Origin: Limnohabitans sp. B9-3
GTDB taxonomy: Bacteria; Pseudomonadota; Gammaproteobacteria; Burkholderiales; Burkholderiaceae_C
Reading direction: 5' to 3'
Length of the DNA: 64,000 nt
Assembly (NCBI RefSeq): GCF_002778325.1
Contig: NZ_NESI01000008.1
Coordinates: 124,001-188,000 of the forward strand
Shown here: positions 43,585-56,739 of the stretch, in pieces
Numbering within the stretch: position 1 is the stretch's first letter
How the letters are laid out: the number at the start of each line of letters is the position of its first letter
Position numbers and translations under genes: made by a program
Notes under the pieces: model-generated
Database searches by the model: none
The model's input: only the letters and a program-made list of their open reading frames with translations
What the model was told of the DNA's origin: nothing

Positions 43585-43614
43585 AAAAGCCCTTGTCCTG
43601 AGACAAGGGCTTTT
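43585..43614 (-). terminator. terminator of the atp operon
   Basis: AAAAGCCCTTGTC (43585-43597) and GACAAGGGCTTTT (43602-43614) form a perfect 13-bp stem around a 4-nt loop. Read on the minus strand it is followed by TTTTT and then CAT. It ends the atp operon after atpC (43637). Confidence 0.9.
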
Positions 43615-43636
43615 GCAAGTTGCAGTTTGATGCTGT

Positions 43637-44053
43637 TTACTTTTTAGCGCGGAAGCGACGCAAAGCAGACAACTCAGCAGCCAAAATAGCGAGCTCAGAT
43701 TGTGCAAGCGCTAAATCAACTTCGCCTTTGGCATTTTTAACCGCTTCTAAAGCGGCTAATTTGGCAGCGTTGGCTTTTTCTTCGTCCAAGTCTTTGCCGC
43801 GAACTGCGGTGTCAGTCAAGACGGTGACGCAATCAGGTTGCACTTCAATAATGCCACCTGCTACGAACACAAACTCTTCACCACCATCTGCAGTTTGAAT
43901 ACGCACCGAACCAGCTCGGATGCGCGAGATCAGCGGGGTGTGGCGCGGATAAATACCGAGCTCACCCGCCTCGCCAGGCAAAGCCACAAAAGTGGCTTCG
44001 CCGGAGAAGATTAACTCTTCTGCACTGACGACATCAACGTGGATGGTACTCAT
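43637..44053 (-). CDS. atpC: ATP synthase F1 epsilon subunit
   Basis: Epsilon couples the central stalk to catalysis and inhibits hydrolysis. The 138-residue product has the N-terminal beta-sandwich ([36 protein letters not shown], about residues 1-85) and the C-terminal helical hairpin (about 95-138). Length is typical. It is last of the nine-gene atp operon, 8 nt after atpD, and is followed by the terminator. Confidence 0.97.
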   Translation of the reverse strand: MSTIHVDVVSAEELIFSGEATFVALPGEAGELGIYPRHTPLISRIRAGSVRIQTADGGEEFVFVAGGIIEVQPDCVTVLTDTAVRGKDLDEEKANAAKLAALEAVKNAKGEVDLALAQSELAILAAELSALRRFRAKK

Positions 44054-44061
44054 AGGATCTC

Positions 44062-46379
<2,318 letters not shown>

Positions 46380-46408
46380 AAGAGGCTCCTTGTGTGGTCA
46401 GGTAGGAA

Positions 46409-47947
46409 TTAAGCAAAGGTTTTCTTGAATGCTGCGATAGCGGCATTCATGTCGGCCTCGGCATCTTTGTCCATGGCTTTGTCGGCTTCTAATTTGGCCA
46501 ACAATGCAGCGTGCTTGTCCTTGAGGAAAGCATGCAAGCCATGTTCAAAGCTCAAAACTTGCTTGACGTCGATGTCGTCGAGGTAACCCTTGTTGACAGC
46601 AAACAGAGTCGCGCCCATCAAGCTGATGGTTTGTGGGCTGTACTGAGCTTGTTTGAGCAATTCGGTCACGCGAGCACCGCGGTCGAGTTGTTTACGTGTG
46701 GCTTCGTCGAGGTCAGAAGCGAACTGAGCAAACGCAGCCAATTCACGGTACTGTGCCAAGTCGGTACGGATACCACCGGACAAGTTCTTGATCAATTTTG
46801 TTTGAGCTGCACCACCCACACGAGACACCGAGATACCGGCGTTGATCGCAGGACGGATACCAGCGTTGAACAATGAGGTTTCCAAGAAGATCTGACCGTC
46901 AGTGATCGAAATCACGTTAGTTGGTACGAAAGCAGACACGTCACCAGCTTGGGTTTCAATGATTGGCAAAGCGGTCAATGAACCTGTTTTGCCTTTGACA
47001 GCGCCTTTGGTGAAGGCTTCGACGTAGTCGGCGTTCACGCGGGCAGCACGCTCGAGCAAACGGCTGTGGAGATAGAACACGTCGCCAGGGTAAGCTTCGC
47101 GGCCTGGTGGGCGACGCAACAGCAAAGACACTTGACGGTAAGCCACAGCTTGCTTAGACAGATCGTCATACACGATCAAAGCGTCTTCGCCACGGTCACG
47201 GAAGTATTCGCCCATCGTGCAACCTGAGTAGGCAGACACGTACTGCATCGCTGCAGATTCAGAGGCAGAAGCTGCCACCACGATGGTGTATTCCATTGCG
47301 CCAGCTTGTTCCAAAGCGCGCACCACGTTTTTGATCGACGAGGCTTTTTGACCAATCGCGACGTAAACGCAGGTCATGTTCTGACCTTTTTGGTTGATGA
47401 TGGCGTCGATCGCGACAGCAGTTTTACCTGTCTGACGGTCACCAATGATCAACTCGCGCTGACCACGGCCCACGGGAACCATGGAGTCAATGGACTTCAA
47501 ACCGGTTTGCATCGGCTGGCTCACGGATTCGCGAGCAATCACGCCTGGCGCAACTTTCTCGATCACGTCAGTCAACTTGGCGTTGATCGGACCTTTGCCA
47601 TCAATGGGCTGACCCAAGGCATTGACAACGCGACCGATCAATTCAGGGCCGACGGGCACTTCCAAAATACGACCTGTACATTTGACAATGTCGCCTTCGG
47701 AGATGTGCTCATACTCACCCAAGATCACGGCGCCGACCGAGTCACGCTCGAGGTTCAGGGCCAGACCGAATGTGTTGTTGGGGAATTCCAACATTTCGCC
47801 TTGCATCGCGTCAGAGAGACCGTGCACGCGAACGATACCGTCGGTCACCGAAAGAACGGTGCCTTGGTTGCGAACGTTGGCATCGGTGCCCAAACCTTCG
47901 ATACGAGTCTTAATCAGCTCAGAGATTTCTGCTGGATTGAGTTGCAT
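46409..47947 (-). CDS. atpA: ATP synthase F1 alpha subunit
   Basis: Alpha forms the noncatalytic sites of the F1 hexamer. The 512-residue product begins [18 protein letters not shown], has Walker [12 protein letters not shown] near residue 170 and the signature [15 protein letters not shown] use ATG 47947, not the ATG ten codons upstream, because alpha proteins start MQLN. It is 49 nt downstream of atpH. Confidence 0.97.
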   Translation of the reverse strand: MQLNPAEISELIKTRIEGLGTDANVRNQGTVLSVTDGIVRVHGLSDAMQGEMLEFPNNTFGLALNLERDSVGAVILGEYEHISEGDIVKCTGRILEVPVGPELIGRVVNALGQPIDGKGPINAKLTDVIEKVAPGVIARESVSQPMQTGLKSIDSMVPVGRGQRELIIGDRQTGKTAVAIDAIINQKGQNMTCVYVAIGQKASSIKNVVRALEQAGAMEYTIVVAASASESAAMQYVSAYSGCTMGEYFRDRGEDALIVYDDLSKQAVAYRQVSLLLRRPPGREAYPGDVFYLHSRLLERAARVNADYVEAFTKGAVKGKTGSLTALPIIETQAGDVSAFVPTNVISITDGQIFLETSLFNAGIRPAINAGISVSRVGGAAQTKLIKNLSGGIRTDLAQYRELAAFAQFASDLDEATRKQLDRGARVTELLKQAQYSPQTISLMGATLFAVNKGYLDDIDVKQVLSFEHGLHAFLKDKHAALLAKLEADKAMDKDAEADMNAAIAAFKKTFA

Positions 47948-47996
47948 GACTCTTTCCTTCTTTCTTGTAAGGGCCAACTGCTTTCAAGCCATAGGC

Positions 47997-48527
47997 TTAG
48001 GCAGTTAGCGCAACTTTCATTTGATCCAAACGGGCTTTGACCGACGTGTCGAGCACGAGGTCACCCACCACCACGCGAATGCCGCCAATCAGCTCAGGCT
48101 GAAGCGTCACAGAAACGTTGAGCTTTCGGCCAAAACGTTTTTGCAGCAATTCGGTCACATCGGCCAAAGCCGCTGCGTCAATGTCAAACGCGCTGTAAAC
48201 CAAGGCGTCTGACGTACCACTTTGTGCATTCACGCGCTGGCGGAATTGAGCAGCCATTTCGGGCAATGCACTCAATCGTCCGTTGTCGATCACGGCGTGC
48301 AAAAAGTTTTGTGCGGCAGGCGACAACTTCGCTTTCACCACACCCAGAATCAAACCGAACACTTGTTCAGAAGTGACTTTTGGGTTGTCAGCAAATTGCA
48401 TCAATTGCGCATTGCTTGCAATGAGAGCGAGTTCTTCCAACCATGCAGCAGTAGCGCTTAGGTCGGCTTTGGATGCTTGGAACAAAGCTTCAGCGTAAGG
48501 TCGGGCAATGGTGGCGAGTTCAGCCAT
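47997..48527 (-). CDS. atpH: ATP synthase delta subunit
   Basis: Delta (OSCP) ties F1 to the peripheral stalk. The 176-residue product has [20 protein letters not shown] at the start, [13 protein letters not shown], and the C-terminal signature [20 protein letters not shown]. Length is typical. It is 9 nt downstream of atpF. Confidence 0.96.
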   Translation of the reverse strand: MAELATIARPYAEALFQASKADLSATAAWLEELALIASNAQLMQFADNPKVTSEQVFGLILGVVKAKLSPAAQNFLHAVIDNGRLSALPEMAAQFRQRVNAQSGTSDALVYSAFDIDAAALADVTELLQKRFGRKLNVSVTLQPELIGGIRVVVGDLVLDTSVKARLDQMKVALTA

Positions 48528-48536
48528 ATTTTCCTC

Positions 48537-49007
48537 TTACAGCTCTGTCTTCAAGCGGCCCAACAAGTCGGCGTGGACGCTGGCATTGACTTCCTTGCGG
48601 AGGATCTGCTCAGCGCCTTTGACAGCCAGCGCAGCAACTTGCTCACGCAAGGCTTCACGGGCTTTCACGGCTTCTTGTGCTGCTTCTACATGAGCGGCAG
48701 CCACAATTCGTTTCGCTTCTTCCGAGGCGCGAACCTTGGCTTCGTCGATCAAATGCTGGGCGCGGCGCTCTGCATCAGCTAACAGCGTCGTGGATTCGTT
48801 CCGGCTTGCAGCCAGCTTCAATTCCACTTCTTTGTGCGCATTGGAGAGTTCAATTTTGGCATGTTCTGCAGCAGCCAAACCATGTGCAATCTTTGCCGTG
48901 CGCTCATCAAGAGCAGCAGCAATGGGAGGCCACACGAATTTCATCGTGAACCAAACCAAGATTGCAAAAACAATGGCCTGCAGGAACAGGGTTGCGTTAA
49001 TGTTCAC
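48537..49007 (-). CDS. atpF: ATP synthase F0 b subunit
   Basis: Subunit b is the peripheral stalk. The 156-residue product has one N-terminal membrane segment (about residues 6-26, [20 protein letters not shown]) and a long Ala/Glu/Lys-rich helix that forms the dimeric coiled coil. It ends in [12 protein letters not shown]. Length is standard for gamma/betaproteobacteria. It is 36 nt after atpE. Confidence 0.96.
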   Translation of the reverse strand: MNINATLFLQAIVFAILVWFTMKFVWPPIAAALDERTAKIAHGLAAAEHAKIELSNAHKEVELKLAASRNESTTLLADAERRAQHLIDEAKVRASEEAKRIVAAAHVEAAQEAVKAREALREQVAALAVKGAEQILRKEVNASVHADLLGRLKTEL

Positions 49008-49043
49008 GATTCAAGTCCTTCTTTTACGTGAAGGGGGCTCAAA

Positions 49044-49301
<258 letters not shown>

Positions 49302-49343
49302 CTAAAGTTTTGAAAAGAAAAAACGAAAACTGAAAAAATTACA

Positions 49344-50222
49344 TCAATGTGCGTCGTGCGCTTGACCTGTGTAGATCAACGTCAACATCATAAAGATGAA
49401 GGCTTGCAGGGTGATCACCAAGATATGGAACAAGGTCCAAATCGTGCCAGTGATGACGTGGCCCACAGCCAAACCAACACCAGTTGCCGACAGCGCCCAG
49501 CCGCCACCCATCAGGGCAATCAACATGAACACCAATTCACCCGCAAACATATTGCCGAACAACCGCATGCCATGCGACACGGTTTTTGCAATGTATTCAA
49601 TCATCTGCATCAAGAAATTAATCGGATACAGCGCCCAGTGGTCACCAAAAGGCGCAGCAACCAATTCGTGCGCCCAACCACCCAAACCTTTGATCTTGAT
49701 GTTGTAGAACAAACAGATCAACAAAACAGACGTTGACAAACCCAAAGTCGTGGACAAGTCAGCAGTAGGCACAACACGCATGTAGTCTTTGAACCCCAAA
49801 GCAGGACCAGCCGTGTGCCAAATTTGCGGAATCAAATCCAAGGGCAACATGTCCATGGCGTTCATCAGGAAAATCCAAACAAACACCGTGAGCGCTAAGG
49901 GAGAAATTAACTTACGGCTTTTTTCGTTGTGAATCACACCTTTGGCTTGGTTCTCAACCAACTCAAAAAGCATTTCAACGGCAGCCTGGCAACGGCCTGG
50001 AACGCCTGAGGTGGCCTTGCGAGCCGCAGCCCACATGACCAAGCAACCCAACAAACCCAACACAACGGAGAAAACCATCGAGTCGAAGTTGTAAAGCGAA
50101 AAGTCAACAACACCCTCTTGCTTCACGTTCTCAAATGCAAAGTTTTTTTGCAAATGTTGCAAATGATGCTGGATGTACTCTCCAGCCGTCGGAGCGTGCG
50201 CTCCAGCGTTTTCAGCAGACAT
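49344..50222 (-). CDS. atpB: ATP synthase F0 a subunit
   Basis: Subunit a forms the proton half-channels against the c ring. The 292-residue product has five or six membrane segments, with the essential Arg in SHGMRLFGNMFAGEL and the C-terminal QAFIFMMLTLIY. A His-rich N-terminal part (EYIQHHLQHLQ) precedes the first helix. It follows atpI by 25 nt. Confidence 0.96.
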   Translation of the reverse strand: MSAENAGAHAPTAGEYIQHHLQHLQKNFAFENVKQEGVVDFSLYNFDSMVFSVVLGLLGCLVMWAAARKATSGVPGRCQAAVEMLFELVENQAKGVIHNEKSRKLISPLALTVFVWIFLMNAMDMLPLDLIPQIWHTAGPALGFKDYMRVVPTADLSTTLGLSTSVLLICLFYNIKIKGLGGWAHELVAAPFGDHWALYPINFLMQMIEYIAKTVSHGMRLFGNMFAGELVFMLIALMGGGWALSATGVGLAVGHVITGTIWTLFHILVITLQAFIFMMLTLIYTGQAHDAH

Positions 50223-50247
50223 AGTTCACCATTTCAATTTAAAACTT

Positions 50248-50721
50248 TTATACCGATCGACTGCGTATTGCTGACCAATACCACCCCAACCAATACATTT
50301 TTAACGTCAACACAAAGCCAGCAATCAGCGCCAGCCAACTTAACCCTGAAATCACGTTGGGCGCCACACAAAGAAGCGCCACAGTCAAGACAACCTTGAC
50401 TAGCTCCCAAACAAAGAAGCTCAGCACAGCAGCCTTGGATGAAACCAATCTCATCTGCCTCACCAACGCCCTTGAAAACAAAAACGCTGGAAGAATCACA
50501 GAAAAACCACCCCACGCCATCGACCAAGCCCATGCAGGGCGATCAGTGACCAACCCGACAATGGCAGCCGACACAACAGCCACCACGACTTGCATGGTCA
50601 AAATTCGCCACGGTGACGTGGTTGAATTCTTTGCTCGCCAGACTTGCGCCTCTTGAGGCGTCAAGGGCTTGAATTCAGACTCAAGAGCCTCACCTTCAAG
50701 CTCAGCCGAGATTTTATTCAT
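50248..50721 (-). CDS. atpI: ATP synthase subunit I (AtpI)
   Basis: AtpI is a small membrane protein that aids c-ring assembly. The 157-residue product has a charged N-terminal tail (about residues 1-40) and four membrane segments (about 42-62, 68-88, 100-120, 125-145). It is the first gene of the atp operon. In some bacteria atpI has its own weak expression; here the -10 at 50768 lies 47 nt upstream. Confidence 0.85.
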   Translation of the reverse strand: MNKISAELEGEALESEFKPLTPQEAQVWRAKNSTTSPWRILTMQVVVAVVSAAIVGLVTDRPAWAWSMAWGGFSVILPAFLFSRALVRQMRLVSSKAAVLSFFVWELVKVVLTVALLCVAPNVISGLSWLALIAGFVLTLKMYWLGWYWSAIRSRSV

Positions 50722-50965
50722 CCCAAATTACACCGAAGTTACGAAACTTAAATCAGCACAGCCCATTATTATACGTAGAAACCCCTTGGCTTTGCCCGCA
50801 CGGCATCAAAGCCCTTATAAATCTCACATAAAACCTTGCATTTCAGTTCGTACGACAGTCTGCGCTTTTAGGAAGATGCCGATTTCTCCACCCTTAAGGT
50901 TCTGTCATGCATACTGAAAGCCATCTCAACACTGCCCTTCGCACCCTCACAGGCTTAGCTTACTC
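50722..50965. promoter_or_regulatory. divergent promoter region of atp operon and ybeD-lipB-lipA
   Basis: This 244-nt spacer holds no gene. On the minus strand 50773-50768 is TATAAT, a perfect -10 for atpI, but no good -35 is seen upstream. On the plus strand I found no convincing promoter for ybeD. No riboswitch fold or long repeat is visible. A small ORF in it looks like chance. Confidence 0.45.
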
Positions 50966-51277
50966 ATGAGTGCATCCATTCACCCTCCCCAAGATCCTGC
51001 AGCCAACGCGGCCGCACGCAAAGACTCGCTCATTGAGTACCCCAGTGCATTTCCCATCAAAGTGATGGGGCTCGCACATGAGGACTTCGTGCACACCGTC
51101 ACGCAGGTCGCACGAATGTTCGACCCGTTTTTTGATGCTGCACTGATTGAACTACGCGCCAGCTCTGGCGGCAAATACTTGGGCGTCACCATCACCGTGA
51201 CCGCCACTAGTCGCGAACAGCTCGATGGTTTGTACAGCGCACTGTCGACTCACACCATGGTCAAAGTCGTCCTTTAA
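50966..51277 (+). CDS. ybeD: YbeD (DUF493) family protein
   Basis: The 103-residue product has the ferredoxin-like DUF493 core: LIEYPSAFPIKVMG, FDPFFDAALIEL and KYLGVTITVTATSREQLDGLYSAL. YbeD neighbours lipB in many proteobacteria and is thought to modulate lipoate metabolism, possibly as a small allosteric domain. It is 6 nt upstream of lipB. Its exact activity is not established. Confidence 0.92.
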   Translation: MSASIHPPQDPAANAAARKDSLIEYPSAFPIKVMGLAHEDFVHTVTQVARMFDPFFDAALIELRASSGGKYLGVTITVTATSREQLDGLYSALSTHTMVKVVL

Positions 51278-51283
51278 CGCACC

Positions 51284-51964
51284 ATGCACGTTCACAACTT
51301 GGGCTTGGTGGACTACTTGCCCACGTACGAAGCCATGCAAACATGGACCGCAGAGCGAAACGCTGACACGCCTGACGCGCTCTGGATATGCGAACACCCG
51401 CCCACGTTCACCCAAGGCCTGGCGGGTCGTGCCGACCACCTGCTCGCCCCAGGCAACATTCCCGTGATTGCTACCAATCGAGGGGGGCAAGTCACATTCC
51501 ACGGCCCGGGCCAAGTGGTGGCCTATCCGCTGGTGAACTTGCAGCACGCGGGCTATTACGTCAAAGAATATGTGCACCGCGTAGAAGAAGCCCTCATTCG
51601 CACCCTGCTGCACTTTGGCGTCACAGGCCATCGCGTGTCAGGCGCGCCGGGGATTTATGTTCGCCTAGACGACCCGCACAGCCACGCCATGCTGACGCAA
51701 CGTCCGCAAAAAGACGGCAACAAAACACCCGACTTCACCGGACTCGGCAAGATTGCAGCCTTGGGCATCAAAGTCAGCCGCCACTGCACGTACCACGGCC
51801 TTGCGCTCAATGTGGCCATGGACCTATCGCCCTTTCAACGCATCAACCCCTGTGGCTACCAAGGCCTGCAAACCGTCGACCTTTCTACAATCGGTGTATC
51901 GGTCAGCTGGCAAGACGCCGCTGATGTTTTGAGCCAAAAGCTCGTCACCTATCTGACGCCCTGA
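51284..51964 (+). CDS. lipB: octanoyl-[acyl-carrier-protein] transferase LipB
   Basis: LipB moves octanoyl from ACP to lipoyl domains. The 226-residue product has the family motif [20 protein letters not shown] with the conserved His, [20 protein letters not shown] and the catalytic Lys and Cys ([14 protein letters not shown]). Length is typical. It lies between ybeD and lipA, 33 nt upstream of the latter. Confidence 0.95.
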   Translation: MHVHNLGLVDYLPTYEAMQTWTAERNADTPDALWICEHPPTFTQGLAGRADHLLAPGNIPVIATNRGGQVTFHGPGQVVAYPLVNLQHAGYYVKEYVHRVEEALIRTLLHFGVTGHRVSGAPGIYVRLDDPHSHAMLTQRPQKDGNKTPDFTGLGKIAALGIKVSRHCTYHGLALNVAMDLSPFQRINPCGYQGLQTVDLSTIGVSVSWQDAADVLSQKLVTYLTP

Positions 51965-51997
51965 ACCCACAAGGCCTCCAACACAGGCTCTATTCTT

Positions 51998-52996
51998 ATG
52001 TCCACCCCTGACAATCTCGTCGTGCGCGACGTGCAAACCGTCGAAAACTACAACCCGTTGGCCAAACAAAAAGCCGCCGCCAAACTTTCACGAATTCCGG
52101 TCAAAGTCGAGCAAGGCGAAGTGCTGAAAAAGCCCGACTGGATCCGCGTCAAAGCTGGCTCGCCTACTACGCGTTTCTATGAAATCAAAGACGTGTTGCG
52201 CGCCAACAAATTGGTGACCGTGTGCGAAGAAGCGAGCTGCCCCAACATTGGTGAATGCTTCGGCAAAGGGACCGCCACCTTCATGATCATGGGCGACAAA
52301 TGCACACGCCGCTGCCCCTTCTGCGATGTCGGCCACGGCCGGCCTGATCCGCTCGACGTGAACGAACCTGAAAACTTGGCCAAAACCATCGCCGAGTTGA
52401 AGCTGAAATACGTGGTCATCACCAGCGTGGACCGCGACGATTTGCGTGACGGTGGCAGCCAACACTTTGTGGACTGCATCCGCCGCACACGCGAGTTGTC
52501 ACCTCAAACACAAATCGAAATTTTGGTGCCCGACTTCCGCGGCCGCGACGACCGCGCTCTTGAGATTTTGAAAGCCGCGCCGCCCGATGTGATGAACCAC
52601 AACATGGAAACCGTGCCACGCCTCTACAAAGAAGCACGCCCCGGCAGCGATTACGCCTTCAGCTTGAACTTGCTCAAAAAATTCAAAGCGCTCCATCCCA
52701 ACGTGCCCACCAAAAGTGGCTTGATGGTGGGCTTAGGCGAAACGGATGAAGAAATTTTGCAAGTCATGCAAGACATGCGTGCGCACAACATCGACATGCT
52801 CACCATCGGCCAGTACTTAGCACCTAGCACCAGCCACATTCCTGTGCGTCGCTACGTGCATCCCGACACCTTCAAGATGTTTGAAGAGAAGGCTTATGAG
52901 ATGGGTTTCAGCCACGCTGCTGTCGGTGCCATGGTTCGATCAAGCTACCACGCGGACCAACAAGCCCATGCCGCATCGGAAGCTTCTAAAGCTTAA
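51998..52996 (+). CDS. lipA: lipoyl synthase LipA
   Basis: LipA inserts sulfur into octanoyl groups by radical SAM chemistry. The 332-residue product has the auxiliary cluster cysteines Cys76, Cys81 and Cys87 ([12 protein letters not shown]) and the radical SAM triad Cys102, Cys106 and Cys109 (CTRRCPFC). [15 protein letters not shown] and [16 protein letters not shown] are further family marks. Its stop overlaps the stop of the convergent ptsI gene by 4 nt. Confidence 0.96.
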   Translation: MSTPDNLVVRDVQTVENYNPLAKQKAAAKLSRIPVKVEQGEVLKKPDWIRVKAGSPTTRFYEIKDVLRANKLVTVCEEASCPNIGECFGKGTATFMIMGDKCTRRCPFCDVGHGRPDPLDVNEPENLAKTIAELKLKYVVITSVDRDDLRDGGSQHFVDCIRRTRELSPQTQIEILVPDFRGRDDRALEILKAAPPDVMNHNMETVPRLYKEARPGSDYAFSLNLLKKFKALHPNVPTKSGLMVGLGETDEEILQVMQDMRAHNIDMLTIGQYLAPSTSHIPVRRYVHPDTFKMFEEKAYEMGFSHAAVGAMVRSSYHADQQAHAASEASKA

Positions 52997-54753
52997 ACGC
53001 CCATCAACTCAGCCGGCTCATCGCTGGCCATGACCTGTTGCGCCCAGCCTTGCAAACGCGAGGCATCGGCCCTCAACACCTCTTGCTTGACCGCCAAGAT
53101 TTGTGTGGGGTGCATGGAAAAGCTCCTCAAGCCCAAACCCAGCAACAGCCTTGTAAGCGCCGGGTCACCCGCCATCTCGCCGCACACACTCACGCCCTTG
53201 CCTTGGGCGCGACATTCGGCAATGGTGCCTGCCACCAAGTGAAGCACAGCTGGGTGCAAGGGGTCATACAAATGCGCCACCGACTCGTCTGCGCGGTCGA
53301 TGGCCAAGGTATATTGAATCAAGTCGTTCGTGCCTATGGACAAAAAGTCGAAGTGGCGCAAGAACATCTTCACACTCAACGCGGCAGCCGGAATTTCGAT
53401 CATCGCGCCTACCTTGAGAAGGCCAAATGCCACACCTCGGGCATCCAATTGCGCGCGCGCTTGGTCCAGCAAGGCAAAGGTTTGTTTGATCTCGCGTGCA
53501 TGCGCCAGCATTGGGATCAGCAAATTCACTTGACCAAAAGCCGCCGCGCGCAAAATCGCGCGCAACTGCGTTAAAAACATGGCCGGGTCAGCCAAGCTCC
53601 AGCGGATGGCACGCAGCCCCAAGGCTGGGTTCAAGTGTGTGTCTTCTTTGTGTGCACGCTCCAAGGGTTTGTCGGCGCCAATGTCCACGGTGCGAATGGT
53701 CACGGGCAAACCTTGCATGCCTTCTACGGCTCGGCGGTAGGCCTGAAACTGTTCTTCCTCGTCGGGTAAGGCCCCCACGCGTCCCATGAACAAAAACTCA
53801 CTGCGAAACAAGCCCACACCCACCGCGCCCACGGCCAAGGCGGCAGGGGCATCTTCAGGCATTTCAATGTTGGCCAACAGCTCCACGCGTTGATCGTCCA
53901 TCGTCACGGCGGGCGTGTGACGCAAACGCGAAAGTCGTTCGCGCTCTAATTCGGTTTGACGCTTTTTGAAGCCGTATTCCGCCAAGATGATGGAGGACGG
54001 GTTGACGATCACGACACCCGCGTCACCATCAATGATGATCCAGTCGTCCTGCCGCACCAACTGACTGGCCGTGCGTGCACCGACCACCGCAGGAATGTCC
54101 AAACTACGCGCCACGATGGCGGTGTGCGAGGTCTTACCACCCACATCGGTCACAAAGCCAGTGAACACGCTTTGCTTGAATTGCAACATGTCGGCTGGCG
54201 ACAAATCGTGCGCCACCAGCACCAAAGGCACATCCAAGTCGTCATCGAGCTGCAAGTCTTGTTGGCGAGCCGAGGCGGCACGCTTTGGTGACGCTTGAGG
54301 CACCACATGCGGCACGCCCTTGATGTGACGCAACATGCGCTCAACCACTTGCTCCAAATCGCCCTTGCGCTCGCGCAAATACACATCATCCATCTCGTCA
54401 AACTGACGGGCCACGACGTCGAGCTGCGATGCCAACGCCCACTCGGCGTTGTAGAGCCGGTCTTTGACCCATTGGCTCACGCCATCGGCCAGCATTTCGT
54501 CTTGTAAGAGCATCAAATGCACCTCAAGAATTGCAGCTAGCTCGGGGGGCGAATCTTTGGGCAATGTGTCATGCAGCTGCTGCAACTCATACAACACCGC
54601 ATCACGGGCTTGCGCCAAGCGAAGCAACTCCGCTGGAATCTGCGCTTCTTCAATGAAATAGTGGGCCACATCCACGCGACTGGATGCCACCAGCACCGCA
54701 CGCCCAATGGCAATGCCGCGCGCAACTGCAAGACCGTGGATGGAGAAGGTCAT
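52993..54753 (-). CDS. ptsI: PTS enzyme I (phosphoenolpyruvate-protein phosphotransferase)
   Basis: Enzyme I takes phosphate from PEP and gives it to HPr. The 586-residue product has an N-terminal HPr-binding domain, the active His210 in [20 protein letters not shown], and the C-terminal PEP domain with [25 protein letters not shown] and [11 protein letters not shown]. No EIIB or EIIC is nearby, so this is a regulatory PTS. It follows the HPr gene by 8 nt. Its stop overlaps that of lipA. Confidence 0.95.
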   Translation of the reverse strand: MTFSIHGLAVARGIAIGRAVLVASSRVDVAHYFIEEAQIPAELLRLAQARDAVLYELQQLHDTLPKDSPPELAAILEVHLMLLQDEMLADGVSQWVKDRLYNAEWALASQLDVVARQFDEMDDVYLRERKGDLEQVVERMLRHIKGVPHVVPQASPKRAASARQQDLQLDDDLDVPLVLVAHDLSPADMLQFKQSVFTGFVTDVGGKTSHTAIVARSLDIPAVVGARTASQLVRQDDWIIIDGDAGVVIVNPSSIILAEYGFKKRQTELERERLSRLRHTPAVTMDDQRVELLANIEMPEDAPAALAVGAVGVGLFRSEFLFMGRVGALPDEEEQFQAYRRAVEGMQGLPVTIRTVDIGADKPLERAHKEDTHLNPALGLRAIRWSLADPAMFLTQLRAILRAAAFGQVNLLIPMLAHAREIKQTFALLDQARAQLDARGVAFGLLKVGAMIEIPAAALSVKMFLRHFDFLSIGTNDLIQYTLAIDRADESVAHLYDPLHPAVLHLVAGTIAECRAQGKGVSVCGEMAGDPALTRLLLGLGLRSFSMHPTQILAVKQEVLRADASRLQGWAQQVMASDEPAELMGV

Positions 54754-54761
54754 GGCGTCGC

Positions 54762-55031
54762 TTACTCGCCTTCGCCGAACTTGTCGTTGATCAAGGCCAA
54801 CAATCCGCTCATGGCTTCTTGCTCTTGGGTGCCATCCGTCTCAAGTTCGACTTCGCTGCCAATGCCAGCAGCCAGCATCATGACGCCCATGATGCTTTTG
54901 GCATTCACGCGGCGCTCGCCCTTGCTGATCCAGACTTCGCATGAAAAACTACCCGCGAGTTTGGTGAGCTTGGCTGAGGCACGGGCATGCAGGCCCAATT
55001 TATTGATGATGGTCGTGGTGGTTTTGATCAT
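54762..55031 (-). CDS. ptsH: PTS phosphocarrier protein HPr
   Basis: HPr carries phosphate from EI to EIIA. The 89-residue product has the active His15 in KLGLHARASAKLT and the regulatory Ser46 in NAKSIMGVMML, which HPr kinase could phosphorylate if present. Its start lies inside the EIIA gene, giving a 32-nt overlap, and ptsI follows 8 nt later. It forms a three-gene PTS operon. Confidence 0.95.
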   Translation of the reverse strand: MIKTTTTIINKLGLHARASAKLTKLAGSFSCEVWISKGERRVNAKSIMGVMMLAAGIGSEVELETDGTQEQEAMSGLLALINDKFGEGE

Positions 55032-55449
55032 GGATTCGACGGTTTTGATTTTGAGGAGCCGTGATGCCCACTTGCATCACACCTTGGGTGCCGCCTACCA
55101 GGGCGCGCGTGACCAATGCTTCTAAAGATTCATGGCGGTAGCACACCGCCCTGTAAAGCATAGGCAAATTGACACCTGCAATGAGCTTGGCGTTGCCATG
55201 GTGAGTGACCAGCTTTTGGGCCACATTGGCGGGGGTTCCGCCAAAGATATCGGTCAGCACCAACAGGCCTTCGCCTTGCGCATCGCCCAAGGCTTGGAGT
55301 GCTTGCGCCAAGGTGTCTTCCGGCTGCGCGTTGGGCAACACATCCAGTGCGATCAAGGTCGCCGCGCACTCGGGGTACACATGCAAGGCACAGTCGCGCA
55401 AGGCGCTTGCCAAAGGTGCATGGGCGATGATCAGAATGCGTTGGGTCAT
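55000..55449 (-). CDS. PTS EIIA, mannose/fructose (EIIA-Man) type
   Basis: The 149-residue product is a mannose-family EIIA with the phosphoacceptor His10 in LIIAHAPLASAL and the VLTDIFGGTPANVA segment. The C-terminal EIIB half of typical ManX is absent; instead a His-rich tail (HDQNHHDHHQ) is present. It probably receives phosphate from HPr for regulation rather than sugar transport. It overlaps ptsH by 32 nt, ensuring coupled synthesis. Confidence 0.9.
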   Translation of the reverse strand: MTQRILIIAHAPLASALRDCALHVYPECAATLIALDVLPNAQPEDTLAQALQALGDAQGEGLLVLTDIFGGTPANVAQKLVTHHGNAKLIAGVNLPMLYRAVCYRHESLEALVTRALVGGTQGVMQVGITAPQNQNRRIHDQNHHDHHQ

Positions 55450-55491
55450 AAGGTCTGCGGGCGCACGTTTAGAAAGTCTAGTCCTGCATTA

Positions 55492-56739
55492 TCAAGCGTC
55501 TAATTTGTGCTTTAAAAAATAGCCATAAGACAGCAAGCAACTGGCCAAGAAGACAGCCATGGCAGCCCGAAACGCGATGGGCTCAGCATAGCCTGCGTCC
55601 CGAAAGCCATCGATCATCAGGCCCATGCCCCACTGCACCACAAACACGCCCAAGAACAACACCAAGTTGTAGGCAGACAACGCGCGTCCAGCTACGGCAG
55701 GTGCAAACGCCATGCCCACCGCAGGCTGAGCCAATGAGACAAAAGAGCTGCTGATGCAAAACAGCGCCCAAGACAGCGCGCCCGCATCAACGCCTGCGGC
55801 CACGATGTAAATTTGAACCAAGAAATTCAGGGGCACGCCCCACGTCATCAGCTTGTTCGCATTCAAACCACGCGCATACAGCGACGGCGTCACGAGGCCC
55901 CAGACCAAAAACGTGAACAGCATGCAAACGTTGATCCAAAACAAACCCGTGGCCGCTTCCAAGGCGCTGTAACCCGCCACCTTGACCATCCAAGGCCCAG
56001 CCCACAGCGTTTGCATCGCAATCAAGCCGCCGTAGTTGAAAAAACCCATCGGTGTCAGGCTGCGAAAGTAGGGGTGTCGCCAAACTTGGGCATAGCTGGC
56101 CAAGATGCCCTCCTTGGCCGCAACCGCTGGTGCTGTTGACGCGTCGATCGCAGGTTCAGGCAGACGCCAACGCGGGACACGCCACGCCATCAACGCCATC
56201 GACAGTAACACCAGCAAGGCCAAGCCTACAAAAATCCAGCGCCAACCCACGACAGGCAGCAACCACTGCACCGGCAACGTAGACGCCAACATGCCAAATG
56301 AGCCCGTCATCAGCATCCAAGAGTTGGCGCGTTGCTGGTTGTCCTGTACCAACCAACGCCGGTATCCCGTCAACGGCGCCATCAAACAGGCGCTCACGCC
56401 CACGCCAATGAGTACGCGGGACAACAGCAAACCCATAAAACCATCGGCCCACGCAAAGGCCAAGCTTCCCAGAACAGCCACGCCTAAGAAACTCAACACG
56501 ACTTTTTTAGGCCCATGGCTGTCGAGCCATCGTCCCATCGGCAATTGCGTCAACGAAAAGCCTAAAAAATAGCCCCCTGCCAACAAGCCCAAATCACGTG
56601 CTTGAAGACCAAACTCTGCCGACAAGGTGGGTGACAACGTGGCAGTTATGGCCCTTAGCAAAGCAGATAAAAAGTAGGCGCTGGCGAAGGCCACAAAGAC
56701 CCACACAGCGGTGCGACGCGGCAACAAATCGTTGGTCAT
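55492..56739 (-). CDS. MFS transporter
   Basis: The 415-residue product is a 12-helix major facilitator: the loop 2-3 motif GRWLDSHGPKKVVLS is near residue 70 and there are hydrophobic helices throughout. The family resembles nitrate/metabolite or cyanate-type MFS proteins; substrate is unknown. Its start overlaps the stop of the lipoprotein gene by 4 nt, so the two form one unit. It is 42 nt from the EIIA gene start, same strand. Confidence 0.88.
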   Translation of the reverse strand: MTNDLLPRRTAVWVFVAFASAYFLSALLRAITATLSPTLSAEFGLQARDLGLLAGGYFLGFSLTQLPMGRWLDSHGPKKVVLSFLGVAVLGSLAFAWADGFMGLLLSRVLIGVGVSACLMAPLTGYRRWLVQDNQQRANSWMLMTGSFGMLASTLPVQWLLPVVGWRWIFVGLALLVLLSMALMAWRVPRWRLPEPAIDASTAPAVAAKEGILASYAQVWRHPYFRSLTPMGFFNYGGLIAMQTLWAGPWMVKVAGYSALEAATGLFWINVCMLFTFLVWGLVTPSLYARGLNANKLMTWGVPLNFLVQIYIVAAGVDAGALSWALFCISSSFVSLAQPAVGMAFAPAVAGRALSAYNLVLFLGVFVVQWGMGLMIDGFRDAGYAEPIAFRAAMAVFLASCLLSYGYFLKHKLDA

